Assembly (NCBI GenBank): GCA_013347225.1 | Contig: CP054595.1 | Coordinates: 4,274,415 to 4,338,414 of the forward strand | Length of the DNA stretch: 64,000 nucleotides | Source: Candidatus Accumulibacter similis | GTDB taxonomy: Bacteria > Pseudomonadota > Gammaproteobacteria > Burkholderiales > Rhodocyclaceae | Reading direction: 5' to 3' | Part shown: positions 1-8,039 of the stretch, piece after piece | How positions within the stretch are numbered: the first letter of the stretch is position 1 | Layout: every line of letters begins with the position of its first letter | Program-made: the position numbers and the translations under genes | The notes under the pieces: generated by a model | Databases searched by the model: none | Told to the model about the DNA's origin: nothing | Seen by the model: only the letters and a program-made list of their open reading frames with translations

Positions 1-782
1 AAGGCATCGTCGATCTCGGTCGTCGTCGCGTCGTCGATCGAGAAGGCCTGGACGTCGGCAGGCGGCAGGTCGACCGGCAGCAGCGGCGGCTCGACGGCCG
101 GGAAGGCTGTCCCGCGCGGAAACTGTTCGAGCAGGAAGCGCTGCAGATGATAGTCGTACGGCGAGCGGATGGCGCCACAGCGATGCAGCAGGTGTGCCAC
201 GGAGAGGCCTGTCTCGCTGCACGCGGCCTCGAGTGCCTTGGTCTCGCCGCGATTGCGATCCGGCCTGTAGAGCAGTTGCCCGAGCAGCGGCGGGAACTCG
301 GGCGGCAGGTTGAACGAGGTCAGCTGGGCCACCATGCGCTCGATCGTCAGTGCCTGCTGACGCTTCTTCTCGAGACCGGCAAGAGCGGCCTGGAGAATTT
401 CCGGCGGCGCCTTGCGGAAACGCCCGCGGCCCTTGCGGTGGAAATACACCGGTGCTGCGTGCAGCGCCAGGAGCAACGCCGCCGCTTCGACCGCACTGGC
501 AGGGTGACCGAAGTACTCGTCAGCAAAATCGGCGAAATGGAATTCGCTGTCAGTGACGCACTCCCACAAAAAGTCGGCTTCGATGCCGGGCAGCAGCAGT
601 TCCGCCTGCTCGAGCAGCACTCCCGGCGCCGGCTCGTCGTAACGCAGCAGGACGCTGGCAGCCTTGATCTTGCTGCGCTTCCCGGATGCTGTCTCGACCT
701 GCAACGAGCTGTCGTTGTCGGCCAGGATGGTGGCCGCACGAAAAGCGCCGTCTTCTTCGAACAGTACATGCATCGGGGTCAT
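1..782 (-). CDS. RNase II/RNB-family exoribonuclease, N-terminal part (partial)
   Basis: This is the N-terminal 260 residues of a predicted 3'-to-5' exoribonuclease of the RNase II/VacB type; the gene continues past base 1. The beginning (MTPMHVLFEEDGAFRAA) and a stretch around residues 28-45 (VETASGKRSKIKAASVLL) resemble the N-terminus of betaproteobacterial RNB-domain ribonucleases as I remember them. The catalytic RNB domain itself lies outside the window, so catalytic residues cannot be checked. The ATG at 782 shares its A with the TAA stop of the upstream esterase (TAATG), which suggests translational coupling. The identification is by recall of the family and is fairly confident. Confidence 0.8.
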   Translation of the reverse strand, partial: MTPMHVLFEEDGAFRAATILADNDSSLQVETASGKRSKIKAASVLLRYDEPAPGVLLEQAELLLPGIEADFLWECVTDSEFHFADFADEYFGHPASAVEAAALLLALHAAPVYFHRKGRGRFRKAPPEILQAALAGLEKKRQQALTIERMVAQLTSFNLPPEFPPLLGQLLYRPDRNRGETKALEAACSETGLSVAHLLHRCGAIRSPYDYHLQRFLLEQFPRGTAFPAVEPPLLPVDLPPADVQAFSIDDATTTEIDDA

Positions 783-1357
783 TATAACCGGCAGAATTCA
801 AGGATTTGCGGCAGCAGGCGGGGAAAGCTGAGGAAGCTGTGGTCGCCACCCTCGATGACGATCTGCCGGCTGCCGGCATAGCGTGCGAGGGCCTGGCGGT
901 AGTCAAGAACCTCGTCGCCGGTCTCGACCAGCAGCAGATAGCGCGCCGCCGTGACCTGCGGTGTTTCGAGCAGACGCAGTTGCGTGACGTGCTCGTCGGC
1001 AAAGTCGAAGCATTCGCCAGTGTGAAAATTGCTGTGCCTGCCGACCAGCCCAGCGAGAAGCTCCGGCGCCATCACAGCCGGATTGACCAGGACCGCTCGC
1101 AGGTCGTGCTTCTCCGCCAGCCAGGCAGCATAGTAACCGCCCAGCGAGCTGCCCACCAGCGTCGTCTCGCCGGCACCGCCAGACAGCGCCGCCTCGGCAC
1201 TGGCGATTGCGGCCAGCGGGACGGGCGGCAGGACAGGACAGGCGAAACGATCACCCAGGCCACGCGCGGCGAGGAAATCGCCGAGCAGGCGCGCCTTCCA
1301 CGATGCCGGCGACGAGCAGAATCCGTGCAGGTAGAGAATGCGCGATGCGGCAGCCAT
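782..1357 (-). CDS. YqiA/YcfP-like alpha/beta-hydrolase (esterase)
   Basis: A 191-residue single-domain alpha/beta-hydrolase of the YqiA type. An early LYLHGF motif (residues 8-13) forms the oxyanion region, the nucleophile elbow GSSLGG places the catalytic serine at about residue 71, and the late GGDHSF motif supplies the histidine. The length matches E. coli YqiA (about 193 residues), an esterase acting on short acyl esters; the natural substrate is unknown. It sits 1 bp after uppP and overlaps the downstream ribonuclease gene by one base, so uppP-esterase-RNase probably form one transcript. Confidence 0.88.
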   Translation of the reverse strand: MAAASRILYLHGFCSSPASWKARLLGDFLAARGLGDRFACPVLPPVPLAAIASAEAALSGGAGETTLVGSSLGGYYAAWLAEKHDLRAVLVNPAVMAPELLAGLVGRHSNFHTGECFDFADEHVTQLRLLETPQVTAARYLLLVETGDEVLDYRQALARYAGSRQIVIEGGDHSFLSFPRLLPQILEFCRL

Positions 1358-1358
1358 C

Positions 1359-2183
1359 TCAACCAGCCGTCCAGGCGATCATGTCGTAGTGCCAGGTGAG
1401 CAGGACGACGATGCCGAAAGCGATCCGGTACCAGGCGAAGATCGAAAAGTCATGCGTGCTGATGTAGCGCAGCAGACCTCGCACCGCCCAGAACGCCGAG
1501 ATGAACGAGGCGATGAAACCAACTGCCCACATTCCCAGATCGTCGAAGGACAACAGCGCACGTTCCTTGTAGAGCTGGTAGATGCTGGCGCCGATCAGGG
1601 TCGGCATTGCCAGAAAAAAGGAGAACTCGGTCGCCGCCCGCCGTGACAGGCCGAAGAACAGGCCACCGATGATCGTCGCCCCCGAACGAGAGGTGCCCGG
1701 AATCAGCGCCAGCGCCTGCGCCAGGCCGAGCTTGAGGGCATCGACGGGCGACAGATCGTCGATCGATTCGATGCGGATGCAATGCTCCCGGCGCTCGGCC
1801 CAGAGAATCACCAGGCCACCGATGATGAAGGCCGCTGCCACCACCGGCGCATTGAACAGGTGCGCCTTGATCGCCTTGCCGAACAGCAGACCGAGGATCG
1901 CCAGCGGCAGGAACGCGATCAGGATGTTGAGCGCGAAGCGCTGCGCGGCAGGCTCATTCGGCAGTCCGCGGACGACGCTGCCGATCTTCGCCCGGTACTC
2001 CCAGCAGACCGCCAGCATCGCCCCCGACTGGATGACGATCTCGAACAGCTTGCCGCGCTCGTCGTTGAAGTCGAGCAGATCACCGGCGAGAATCAGGTGA
2101 CCGGTCGAGGATACCGGCAGGAATTCGGTGATCCCTTCGACGATACCGAGAATCAGGGCTTTCAGCAGCAGCAGAGCATCCAC
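1359..2183 (-). CDS. uppP: undecaprenyl-diphosphatase UppP (BacA family)
   Basis: An integral membrane phosphatase of 274 residues that recycles undecaprenyl diphosphate to the monophosphate lipid carrier for peptidoglycan and O-antigen synthesis. The two signature regions are present: EGITEFLPVSSTGH near residues 15-28 and PGTSRSGATI around 160-170, which carry the catalytic Glu, Ser, His and Arg. About eight hydrophobic segments follow, as expected for the BacA family. The start is GTG at 2183, without an obvious Shine-Dalgarno sequence. It is 32 bp downstream of the YkgJ-like gene and probably shares its transcript. Confidence 0.95.
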   Translation of the reverse strand: MDALLLLKALILGIVEGITEFLPVSSTGHLILAGDLLDFNDERGKLFEIVIQSGAMLAVCWEYRAKIGSVVRGLPNEPAAQRFALNILIAFLPLAILGLLFGKAIKAHLFNAPVVAAAFIIGGLVILWAERREHCIRIESIDDLSPVDALKLGLAQALALIPGTSRSGATIIGGLFFGLSRRAATEFSFFLAMPTLIGASIYQLYKERALLSFDDLGMWAVGFIASFISAFWAVRGLLRYISTHDFSIFAWYRIAFGIVVLLTWHYDMIAWTAG

Positions 2184-2215
2184 AGCAGACTTTCAAAAAG
2201 CCAGCATTCTAGCAC

Positions 2216-2485
2216 TCAGGGGCGGGTTGCCCGTTCGAGCGCCGTCAGCCAGGTGATCGCCTGTTGCCGATCGTCCCCGCACATCTCGTCCGAGGGCTGC
2301 AGCCCGGCACAGCAGCAAGGACGCTCAGGTCTGCCCCACAGACGGCAGCGGTAATCGCCGTCCAGGCTGGCGCAACGCTCGCCGGCCGCCTTGCCGCGCG
2401 GGTGCCCGGGCATCGGCGTGCTGATCGAGGGCGCGATGCAGCAGGCGCCACAGCCCGGGCGGCAGTCACCCGCGCGACGTGGCAC
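2216..2485 (-). CDS. YkgJ-family cysteine cluster protein
   Basis: A small cysteine-rich protein (89 residues from the GTG at 2485). It begins with CRPGCGACC and has further cysteines in RCASL, YRCRLW, PCCCA and EMCG, the spacing expected of YkgJ/UPF0153 proteins, which probably bind a metal or an Fe-S cluster. The exact function is unknown. A longer frame is open to a TTG at 2557, but that would extend well into the IclR gene. The GTG start overlaps the 3' end of the IclR gene by 20 bp and places the conserved cysteines at the N-terminus, as in relatives I recall. Confidence 0.78.
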   Translation of the reverse strand: MPRRAGDCRPGCGACCIAPSISTPMPGHPRGKAAGERCASLDGDYRCRLWGRPERPCCCAGLQPSDEMCGDDRQQAITWLTALERATRP

Positions 2486-3344
2486 TGCCGTGCGACGTTG
2501 CGTCGCGGTTGCCAGCCGCTGCTTCGCCCGCCGCTGCCTGGAAACCACCATGGCCAAGCCGACGTGACAGGGCTGCCGCCGTTTCCTTCGTCAGCTGCGC
2601 CGTCGGGCTGTCCCAGTCCATGTCGAAACTGCCGATGATGCCAAGCAGGGTCATCGCCGCCACCATACGGCCCGCGTGATTGAAGACCGGCGCACTGAAG
2701 CCGTTGACCCCGGGGGTGACGCTGCCGGCGGCGCGTGCGATGCCGTGCCGCCGGATCTCGTCGAGCTGCACCGCCAGCGCGGCGCGCAATGCTGCTGGCG
2801 CCGCCTGCCGTGCCGCGGCCGCCGCCTCGATCTCCGCATCGAGCATCCGGCGCAAGTAGGGCGAACGATAGAAGGCGGCAAAGGCAAGTCCGGTCGCCGA
2901 CGAGATCAGCGGCAGCACGACACCGGTGCGCAGCGTCACGGTCACCGGCCCGCCGGCCTCCAGCCAGCGGACGCAGGTGGCACCGCGATTGCCCCACATC
3001 GCGAGGGCGACGGTCTCGCCGCTGCGCTCGCAGAGATCTTCGAGCAGCGGCCCCGCCAGCCGCACCGGGTCCAGCCGCGCCAGGCTGGCGAGTCCCAGTT
3101 CGAGGGCAAAGCCACCAAGGTCGTAACGCCCGGTATTGGCGTCCTGTTCGACGAGCCCCATGCGCATGAAGCTGACCAGGTAGCGACGCGCCTTGGCTGC
3201 CGGCATGCCGGCGCTGCGCGACAGGTCGCGCAACAGCATCGAGCGACCACTGCTCGCCAGTGCCTGCAGCAGCCGGGTACCAATCTCGACCGACTGGATA
3301 CCCTGGCTCTGCCGGACGGGATCGCTGACCTCGGCTTCGGGCAC
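2466..3344 (-). CDS. IclR-family transcriptional regulator
   Basis: A 292-residue IclR-type regulator. The N-terminal winged helix-turn-helix (about residues 15-80, with GIQSVEIGTRLLQAL and MLLRDLSRSAGM) should bind DNA, and the C-terminal domain (about 85-260, with SVTPGVNGFSAPVFNHAGRM) should sense a small molecule. The frame is open further upstream, but the GTG at 3344 is preferred because it starts just after the tpx stop (3361) with AGGGAC in front. Position behind tpx suggests co-transcription. IclR relatives usually control catabolism of aromatics or short acids; the effector cannot be read from the sequence. Confidence 0.85.
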   Translation of the reverse strand: MPEAEVSDPVRQSQGIQSVEIGTRLLQALASSGRSMLLRDLSRSAGMPAAKARRYLVSFMRMGLVEQDANTGRYDLGGFALELGLASLARLDPVRLAGPLLEDLCERSGETVALAMWGNRGATCVRWLEAGGPVTVTLRTGVVLPLISSATGLAFAAFYRSPYLRRMLDAEIEAAAAARQAAPAALRAALAVQLDEIRRHGIARAAGSVTPGVNGFSAPVFNHAGRMVAAMTLLGIIGSFDMDWDSPTAQLTKETAAALSRRLGHGGFQAAAGEAAAGNRDATSHGSATSRG

Positions 3345-3360
3345 GTCCCTGCCGACCGCG

Positions 3361-3864
3361 TCAGGCCAGCGCCTGCAGGGCCGCCGCGTAGTCCGGCTCG
3401 TCCTTGATCTCGCCGACGAGCTGGCTGTAGAGGACGCGATCATCGGCGTCGAGAACGACCACCGCACGCGCGGCAACGCCGGCCAGCGGCCCCTCGCTCA
3501 GGGCAACGCCGTAATCGGTGAGAAACTCCCGTCCACGCATGGTCGATAGCGTCACCACGTTGTCGAGCCCTTCGGCGCCGCAGAAACGGCTCTGGGCGAA
3601 CGGCAGATCGGCCGAAATGCACAGCACGGCCACTCCCGGCAGCGCACTCGCCTCCTCGTTGAACTTGCGGACCGAGGTGGCGCAGGTGGGCGTGTCGATG
3701 CTGGGGAAGATGTTGAGAATCTTGCGCTGGCCAGCAAAGCTCTGCAACGTGACGTCGGCGAGGTTCTTGCCGACCAGCGAGAACGCCGGCGCCACCTGTC
3801 CTGGCTGCGGGAAACTGCCACTGAGCTGAAAGGGCTTGCCGCCCAGAGTCACTGTGCTTGTCAT
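3361..3864 (-). CDS. tpx: thiol peroxidase Tpx (2-Cys peroxiredoxin)
   Basis: An atypical 2-Cys peroxiredoxin that reduces hydrogen peroxide and alkyl hydroperoxides, normally using thioredoxin. It has 167 residues against 168 in E. coli. The peroxidatic cysteine lies in DTPTCATSV (Cys61) and the resolving cysteine in SRFCGAEGL (Cys95), the same numbers as in E. coli Tpx. The ATG at 3864 is preferred over the upstream open frame because AGGATC lies a few bases before it and the family's usual N-terminus begins there. It is the first gene before IclR, YkgJ-like and uppP. Confidence 0.95.
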   Translation of the reverse strand: MTSTVTLGGKPFQLSGSFPQPGQVAPAFSLVGKNLADVTLQSFAGQRKILNIFPSIDTPTCATSVRKFNEEASALPGVAVLCISADLPFAQSRFCGAEGLDNVVTLSTMRGREFLTDYGVALSEGPLAGVAARAVVVLDADDRVLYSQLVGEIKDEPDYAAALQALA

Positions 3865-3940
3865 GTCGGATCCTGATCGGGAATGAGGGTTGGAGGGACC
3901 GGAGGACGCTGCCTGCCGTCTTCCCCGGTGCCCCTTGGTC

Positions 3941-3946
3941 ATTATG
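3941..3946 (-). promoter_or_regulatory. candidate -10 box for tpx
   Basis: On the minus strand the sequence reads CATAAT, five of six bases of the sigma-70 -10 consensus, about 77 bp before the tpx ATG. The -35 region is weak (TGGCCG at 17 bp spacing). The rest of the 225-bp gap between tpx and the ATPase gene holds nothing else I recognise. Confidence 0.4.
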
Positions 3947-4089
3947 GCATGGCCGAAGTTCAGCGGCCACGCCGAGAAAAGGATGTCTGCGGTGACGGCA
4001 GTGGCCGGCAGCCCGTCCTGAACACATTCCTGTCACCTGCCCGGCACCCCGACCGGCACCGGCAAACAGGCGGCATCGAGCGCGACCAG

Positions 4090-6762
4090 TCAGCGCAGCG
4101 CGCGCAGTCGCTTCTCGACGCCCACGACGACGTAGGCGACCACGCCCACAGCGCCAATCTCCAGCCACTCCCGCCGGCCGATCGGCGCGGTGGCAAACAG
4201 GCGGTTCATCAACGGCAGGTAGGTCAGTGCGAGCTGCAGCAGGGCCATCACCACGATGCCGTACCAGATCGCCGGGTTGGAGAAGAGCCCCAGCCGCACC
4301 GCGGAAAGCTTCAATGAGCGGCAGTTGAACAGGTACATTGCCTCGACGACGACAAAGACGTTGACGGCGACGGTTCGTGCCTCGGCGAGCGAATGGCCCT
4401 GGGCCAACTCGCGCAGGAACAGCCCGAAGGAACCGGCCAGCAGCAGCAGGCTGACGAGGACGATTCGCCAGACGAGCGCTGCGTCAAGGATCGGTGTTCC
4501 TGGCGGGCGCGGCGGGCGGCGCATGACGGCATGCTCGATGGGCTCGAAGGCCAGCATGAGGCCGAGAAAAACCGCCGTGGTCATGTTGATCCAGAGAATC
4601 TGCAGCGGCGTGATCGGCAGTGTCGCTCCGGCCAGGATCGCTGCCACGATCACCAGGCCCTCACCGAAGTTGGTCGGCAGTGTCCAGGTGATGAACTTCA
4701 CCAGATTGTCGTAGACACCCCTCCCCTCCTCGACGGCGGCCTCGATGGCGGCGAAATCGTCATCGGTCAGAACCATTTCAGCGGCGTCCTTGGCCACTTC
4801 GGTGCCGCCCAGGCCCATGGCGATGCCAATGTCGGCCTGCTTCAGGGCTGGCGCGTCGTTCACCCCGTCGCCGGTCATCGCCACCACCTCGCCATTGGCC
4901 TGCAGCGCCTGTACCAGCCGCAGCTTCTGTGCCGGCTCGACGCGCGCGAAGACGTTGCTCCGGCGCACCACTTCGCGCAATGCCTCATCATCGAGCGCCG
5001 CCAGCTCGCGGCCGCTGATCGCCGTCTCGCCGGCCTTGGCGATCGCCATCTGCCGGGCAATCGAAAGTGCCGTGTTGGCGTGATCACCGGTGATCATCTT
5101 GACCGTGATGCCGGCTGCGTGACAGGTTCTGACGGCGGCAATCGCCTTCGGTCGCGGCGGGTCGACCATCCCCACCAAGCCGACGAACTCCAGGCCGGCG
5201 TCGGCACTGCTGGGGGTCAGTGAGCTGCCCGAAGCGGCGGCAAGGCGAGCCACGGCCAGCACCCGCAGACCCGCCGCCGCCATCGTCGCGGCAACGCCCT
5301 CGATTTCCTCGCGGCGCAGCGCTACATTCCGCCCGCTGCCGTCGAGCATGCTCAGCGATCGCGACAGCAGCTGTTCGAGCGCCCCCTTGAAATAGGCAAC
5401 CCGCGCCCCCTCGATGTCGTGCAGGGTTGCCATGTACTGCCGTGTCGAATCGAAGGGAATCTCGTCCAGACGCGGAAACAACTTCTGCAACGTCCGCTCG
5501 TCGAGCCCCGCCTTGCGCGCAACGACGAGCAGCGCACCCTCGGTCGGGTCACCGACGATCTCCCAATGGCGGTTGCTCCGGTTCAGGCCGGCATCGTTGC
5601 ACAGCGCCCCGGCCAGCAGGCACTCGCGCAACGCGCCGGCAACATCGCCACCATCGCCGATCATGCCAGTCGGCGAATAGCCGCTGCCGGTGACCGCAGT
5701 CCGTACGCCACCGGCGTAAATCTCGCGCACGGTCATCTGGTTCTCGGTCAGGGTGCCGGTCTTGTCCGAACAGATCACCGTTGTGCTGCCAAGGGTCTCG
5801 ACCGCCGGCAGCTTGCGAATGATCGCCCGTCGCTTGGCCATGCGGGAAACGCCGATGGCCAGGGTGATCGTCATCGCCGCCGGCAGCCCTTCCGGAATCG
5901 CGCCAACCGCCAGTGCCACAGCTGCCATGAACATGGCGAACACCGACTCTCCCCTGCCGATGCCGACGGCAAAGGTCAGCCCGGCAAGCAGGCCGATTGC
6001 GACCAACAGCCAGTTGCTGAAGACCGCCATGCGGCGGGTCAGCGGCGTCGTCAGGTCAGGGGTCTCGGCGATCAGCCGCGAGATACGGCCGGTTTCGGTA
6101 TGGTCGCCCGTCGCGACGACGACGCCGGCTCCCTGACCGCTGATCATCACGGTACCGGCGTAGGCCATGTTGCAGCGCTCGGCGAGCAGAGTGCTCTCCG
6201 GCAACGCGTCGCCGCCCTTGGCAACTGCCGTCGACTCGCCGGTCAGTGCCGCTTCGATGGCTTGCAGATCCCTGGCCCGGAACAGCCGCAGGTCGGCCGG
6301 CACCTTGTCACCCGCCGCCAGCAGAACGACATCGCCAGGTACAAGTTCGGTCGATGACAGGCGGTGCTTGCACCCCCCCCGCAGCACCGTGACCTCGCTC
6401 GTGACCGAACGGGCCAGCGCGGCCAGGGCGCTCTCGGCGCGGCCTTCCTGGATGAAGCCAATCACCGCGTTGACCACGGTGACGCCAAAAATCACGGCCG
6501 CGTCAACCCATTCACCGAGGACGGCAGTCACCACGCCGGCCAGTACCAGCACCAGCACCAACGGCTGCACGAACTGCAGCGCGAACCGCAGTATCGGTCC
6601 GCGGCTCGGGGCGGGCGTCAGCCGGTTCTCGCCGTGTTGCGAGCGGCGGCAGGCCGCTTCTGCGTCGTCGAGCCCCTGTTCGAAGCTGGCCGTCAGGCGC
6701 GCGGCCGCTTCCTCTGCCGGCAGCGAGTGCCAGGCGACATCCTGCAGCAATGACTTGCTCAT
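4090..6762 (-). CDS. P2-type cation-transporting P-type ATPase
   Basis: An 890-residue cation pump in the inner membrane. In order it shows a cation-ATPase N-terminal domain (residues about 10-60), the actuator TGES (174-177), the M4 motif PEGLP (290-294), the phosphorylation motif CSDKTGT with Asp333, the KGA nucleotide site (459-461), the GDGVNDAPAL hinge (631-640) and a C-terminal six-helix bundle. The overall layout is that of Ca2+/Na+ P2 pumps. The M5 pair Asn698/Glu701 matches the calcium ligands of SERCA, but in M6 (WINMTTAVF, 724-732) the position of the essential Asp800 is Ala730, so the transported ion is uncertain. The ATG at 6762 is chosen because the conserved N-terminus begins there. 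A run of eight G encodes residues 128-130. Confidence 0.9.
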   Translation of the reverse strand: MSKSLLQDVAWHSLPAEEAAARLTASFEQGLDDAEAACRRSQHGENRLTPAPSRGPILRFALQFVQPLVLVLVLAGVVTAVLGEWVDAAVIFGVTVVNAVIGFIQEGRAESALAALARSVTSEVTVLRGGCKHRLSSTELVPGDVVLLAAGDKVPADLRLFRARDLQAIEAALTGESTAVAKGGDALPESTLLAERCNMAYAGTVMISGQGAGVVVATGDHTETGRISRLIAETPDLTTPLTRRMAVFSNWLLVAIGLLAGLTFAVGIGRGESVFAMFMAAVALAVGAIPEGLPAAMTITLAIGVSRMAKRRAIIRKLPAVETLGSTTVICSDKTGTLTENQMTVREIYAGGVRTAVTGSGYSPTGMIGDGGDVAGALRECLLAGALCNDAGLNRSNRHWEIVGDPTEGALLVVARKAGLDERTLQKLFPRLDEIPFDSTRQYMATLHDIEGARVAYFKGALEQLLSRSLSMLDGSGRNVALRREEIEGVAATMAAAGLRVLAVARLAAASGSSLTPSSADAGLEFVGLVGMVDPPRPKAIAAVRTCHAAGITVKMITGDHANTALSIARQMAIAKAGETAISGRELAALDDEALREVVRRSNVFARVEPAQKLRLVQALQANGEVVAMTGDGVNDAPALKQADIGIAMGLGGTEVAKDAAEMVLTDDDFAAIEAAVEEGRGVYDNLVKFITWTLPTNFGEGLVIVAAILAGATLPITPLQILWINMTTAVFLGLMLAFEPIEHAVMRRPPRPPGTPILDAALVWRIVLVSLLLLAGSFGLFLRELAQGHSLAEARTVAVNVFVVVEAMYLFNCRSLKLSAVRLGLFSNPAIWYGIVVMALLQLALTYLPLMNRLFATAPIGRREWLEIGAVGVVAYVVVGVEKRLRALR

Positions 6763-6811
6763 CGGAAGGGAATTCTCCCGCGGAAACGTCCCGCGCCAAC
6801 GTTGCTGTAGT

Positions 6812-6820
6812 ATTCTAGCA
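6812..6820 (-). promoter_or_regulatory. extended -10 promoter candidate for the P-type ATPase
   Basis: On the minus strand the bases read TGCTAGAAT: a TGn extension followed by TAGAAT (five of six consensus bases), about 50 bp before the ATPase start. No convincing -35 is present, as is usual for extended -10 promoters. It lies just outside the start of the divergent gene at 6840. Confidence 0.4.
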
Positions 6821-6839
6821 TTCGTCCCCCCGGCAGCCG

Positions 6840-7847
6840 GTGCCACTCCACGGAGCGGCCGCGCCGGCCTTCGCGCAAAGGGGGAACCTGGAGACAGACA
6901 TCGCCATCTTGAACGGCAGGCTGCGGTGGCTCTCGGGAGCGAGAGCGGGGGCGCGACAGTGCGTACGCTGGCCGACGCCGATCGGCGTGGCAGCGTTGTT
7001 GCTGCTCGCCGTTGATGTACGGGCCCACAACATCGCCGATGACGACATGTCGTTCCCGCTGGCCACGGCAGTGCTGCCGGTCAACCCGGCGAACGCCGCC
7101 GCACCGCCTTCGCCGGAGGTTGCCAGCGCCCCCGGCGAGCACGAACCGGCGCCGCAATGGCTGTCGCCGGCCCCGCTGCCGGCAGTTCCCTCTCTGAATG
7201 AGGACGAATTCACCCCTCCCGTCGCCACGGCATCGCGCGTGCTGTTGCGAAGGCCTGGCAGGCAGGTGACGCCCGGCCCGGCAGCCGTCCCAGGCGGGAC
7301 GTCAATCGCTGCCACCACAGGCCTCGTGCCGGCTGGGGAGGATATCCTGGCGACACTGAACAACCTGCAGCACACGGTCGCCGAACTGATCGTCGACACC
7401 ACCAATGCGCGCGTCGGCCCGGGCGGAGACGTCAGTTTCTCTGTCGCCGGCATCGAGGGCTTTCACTACAGCGCCCGCGACGGTCAGGCCTCGATCGGGC
7501 ACGGTGACCTCTCGCTGTCCGTCGTCGACCACACCGGCGACCGCCGGCAACCCGCTGCGGCGACGCGCCTGGCGCCTGCGATTCCCGCCAGCCACGATGT
7601 CAGTCCGCCGCTCCAGTTCATCGAACTCCTGCGAGAAGTGCTCGCCTATCCGCTGGTCTGGGTCCTCGCCTTCCTGCTGCTCGTTGCCCGGATCGCGCTG
7701 CTGATCGCCAGCCGACGTGCCCGGAAGCAGCGCCGCAGAAGACGTTCCGTCAGCCGGCAACCGGAGAGGCCGCAGAAGGTCCGCAAGCGCGTCCGCATCC
7801 GCATCCGGCAACGGCAACCGGTGATCGGTGTGCAGCAACCCCGGTAG
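6840..7847 (+). CDS. unknown protein with N-terminal signal, Pro/Ala-rich middle and C-terminal membrane anchor
   Basis: I do not recognise this 335-residue protein. From the first possible start it shows a hydrophobic stretch (residues about 47-60, IGVAALLLLAVDVRA) that looks like a signal peptide, a Pro/Ala-rich low-complexity segment (about 75-160), a more structured part (about 165-235), one strong membrane helix near residues 268-290 (VLAFLLLVARIALLI) and a very basic tail (RKQRRRRR followed by alternating VRIRIRQRQ). Because the signal-like stretch is not at the extreme N-terminus, the true start may be the TTG at 6909. It is divergent from the ATPase gene. Codon usage resembles the neighbours, which supports it being real. 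Confidence 0.6.
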   Translation: MPLHGAAAPAFAQRGNLETDIAILNGRLRWLSGARAGARQCVRWPTPIGVAALLLLAVDVRAHNIADDDMSFPLATAVLPVNPANAAAPPSPEVASAPGEHEPAPQWLSPAPLPAVPSLNEDEFTPPVATASRVLLRRPGRQVTPGPAAVPGGTSIAATTGLVPAGEDILATLNNLQHTVAELIVDTTNARVGPGGDVSFSVAGIEGFHYSARDGQASIGHGDLSLSVVDHTGDRRQPAAATRLAPAIPASHDVSPPLQFIELLREVLAYPLVWVLAFLLLVARIALLIASRRARKQRRRRRSVSRQPERPQKVRKRVRIRIRQRQPVIGVQQPR

Positions 7848-7961
7848 TCGAGACAGCGCCGTCCCGGGCGTCGCCGCTGCCTCCCAGCGGCTTCATGGGA
7901 GACGCGCAAGTTACCGTTTTCAAACAGGATTCTTTGTTCGGCCACGGCCGGCGGCTTGCGG

Positions 7962-7967
7962 TATACT
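7962..7967 (+). promoter_or_regulatory. candidate -10 box for gpmI
   Basis: TATACT (five of six consensus bases) lies 72 bp before the gpmI ATG. A TTGTTC hexamer upstream is too far away (22 bp) to be a normal -35, so only the -10 is supported. The gap 7848-8039 holds nothing else recognisable. Confidence 0.4.
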
Positions 7968-8039
7968 GGTGTCGACGCCGCTGCTTTCAGATCCCCGGCG
8001 GCCTGCGTTGCCCACTCTCAACTTCCCCAGGAATCCATC

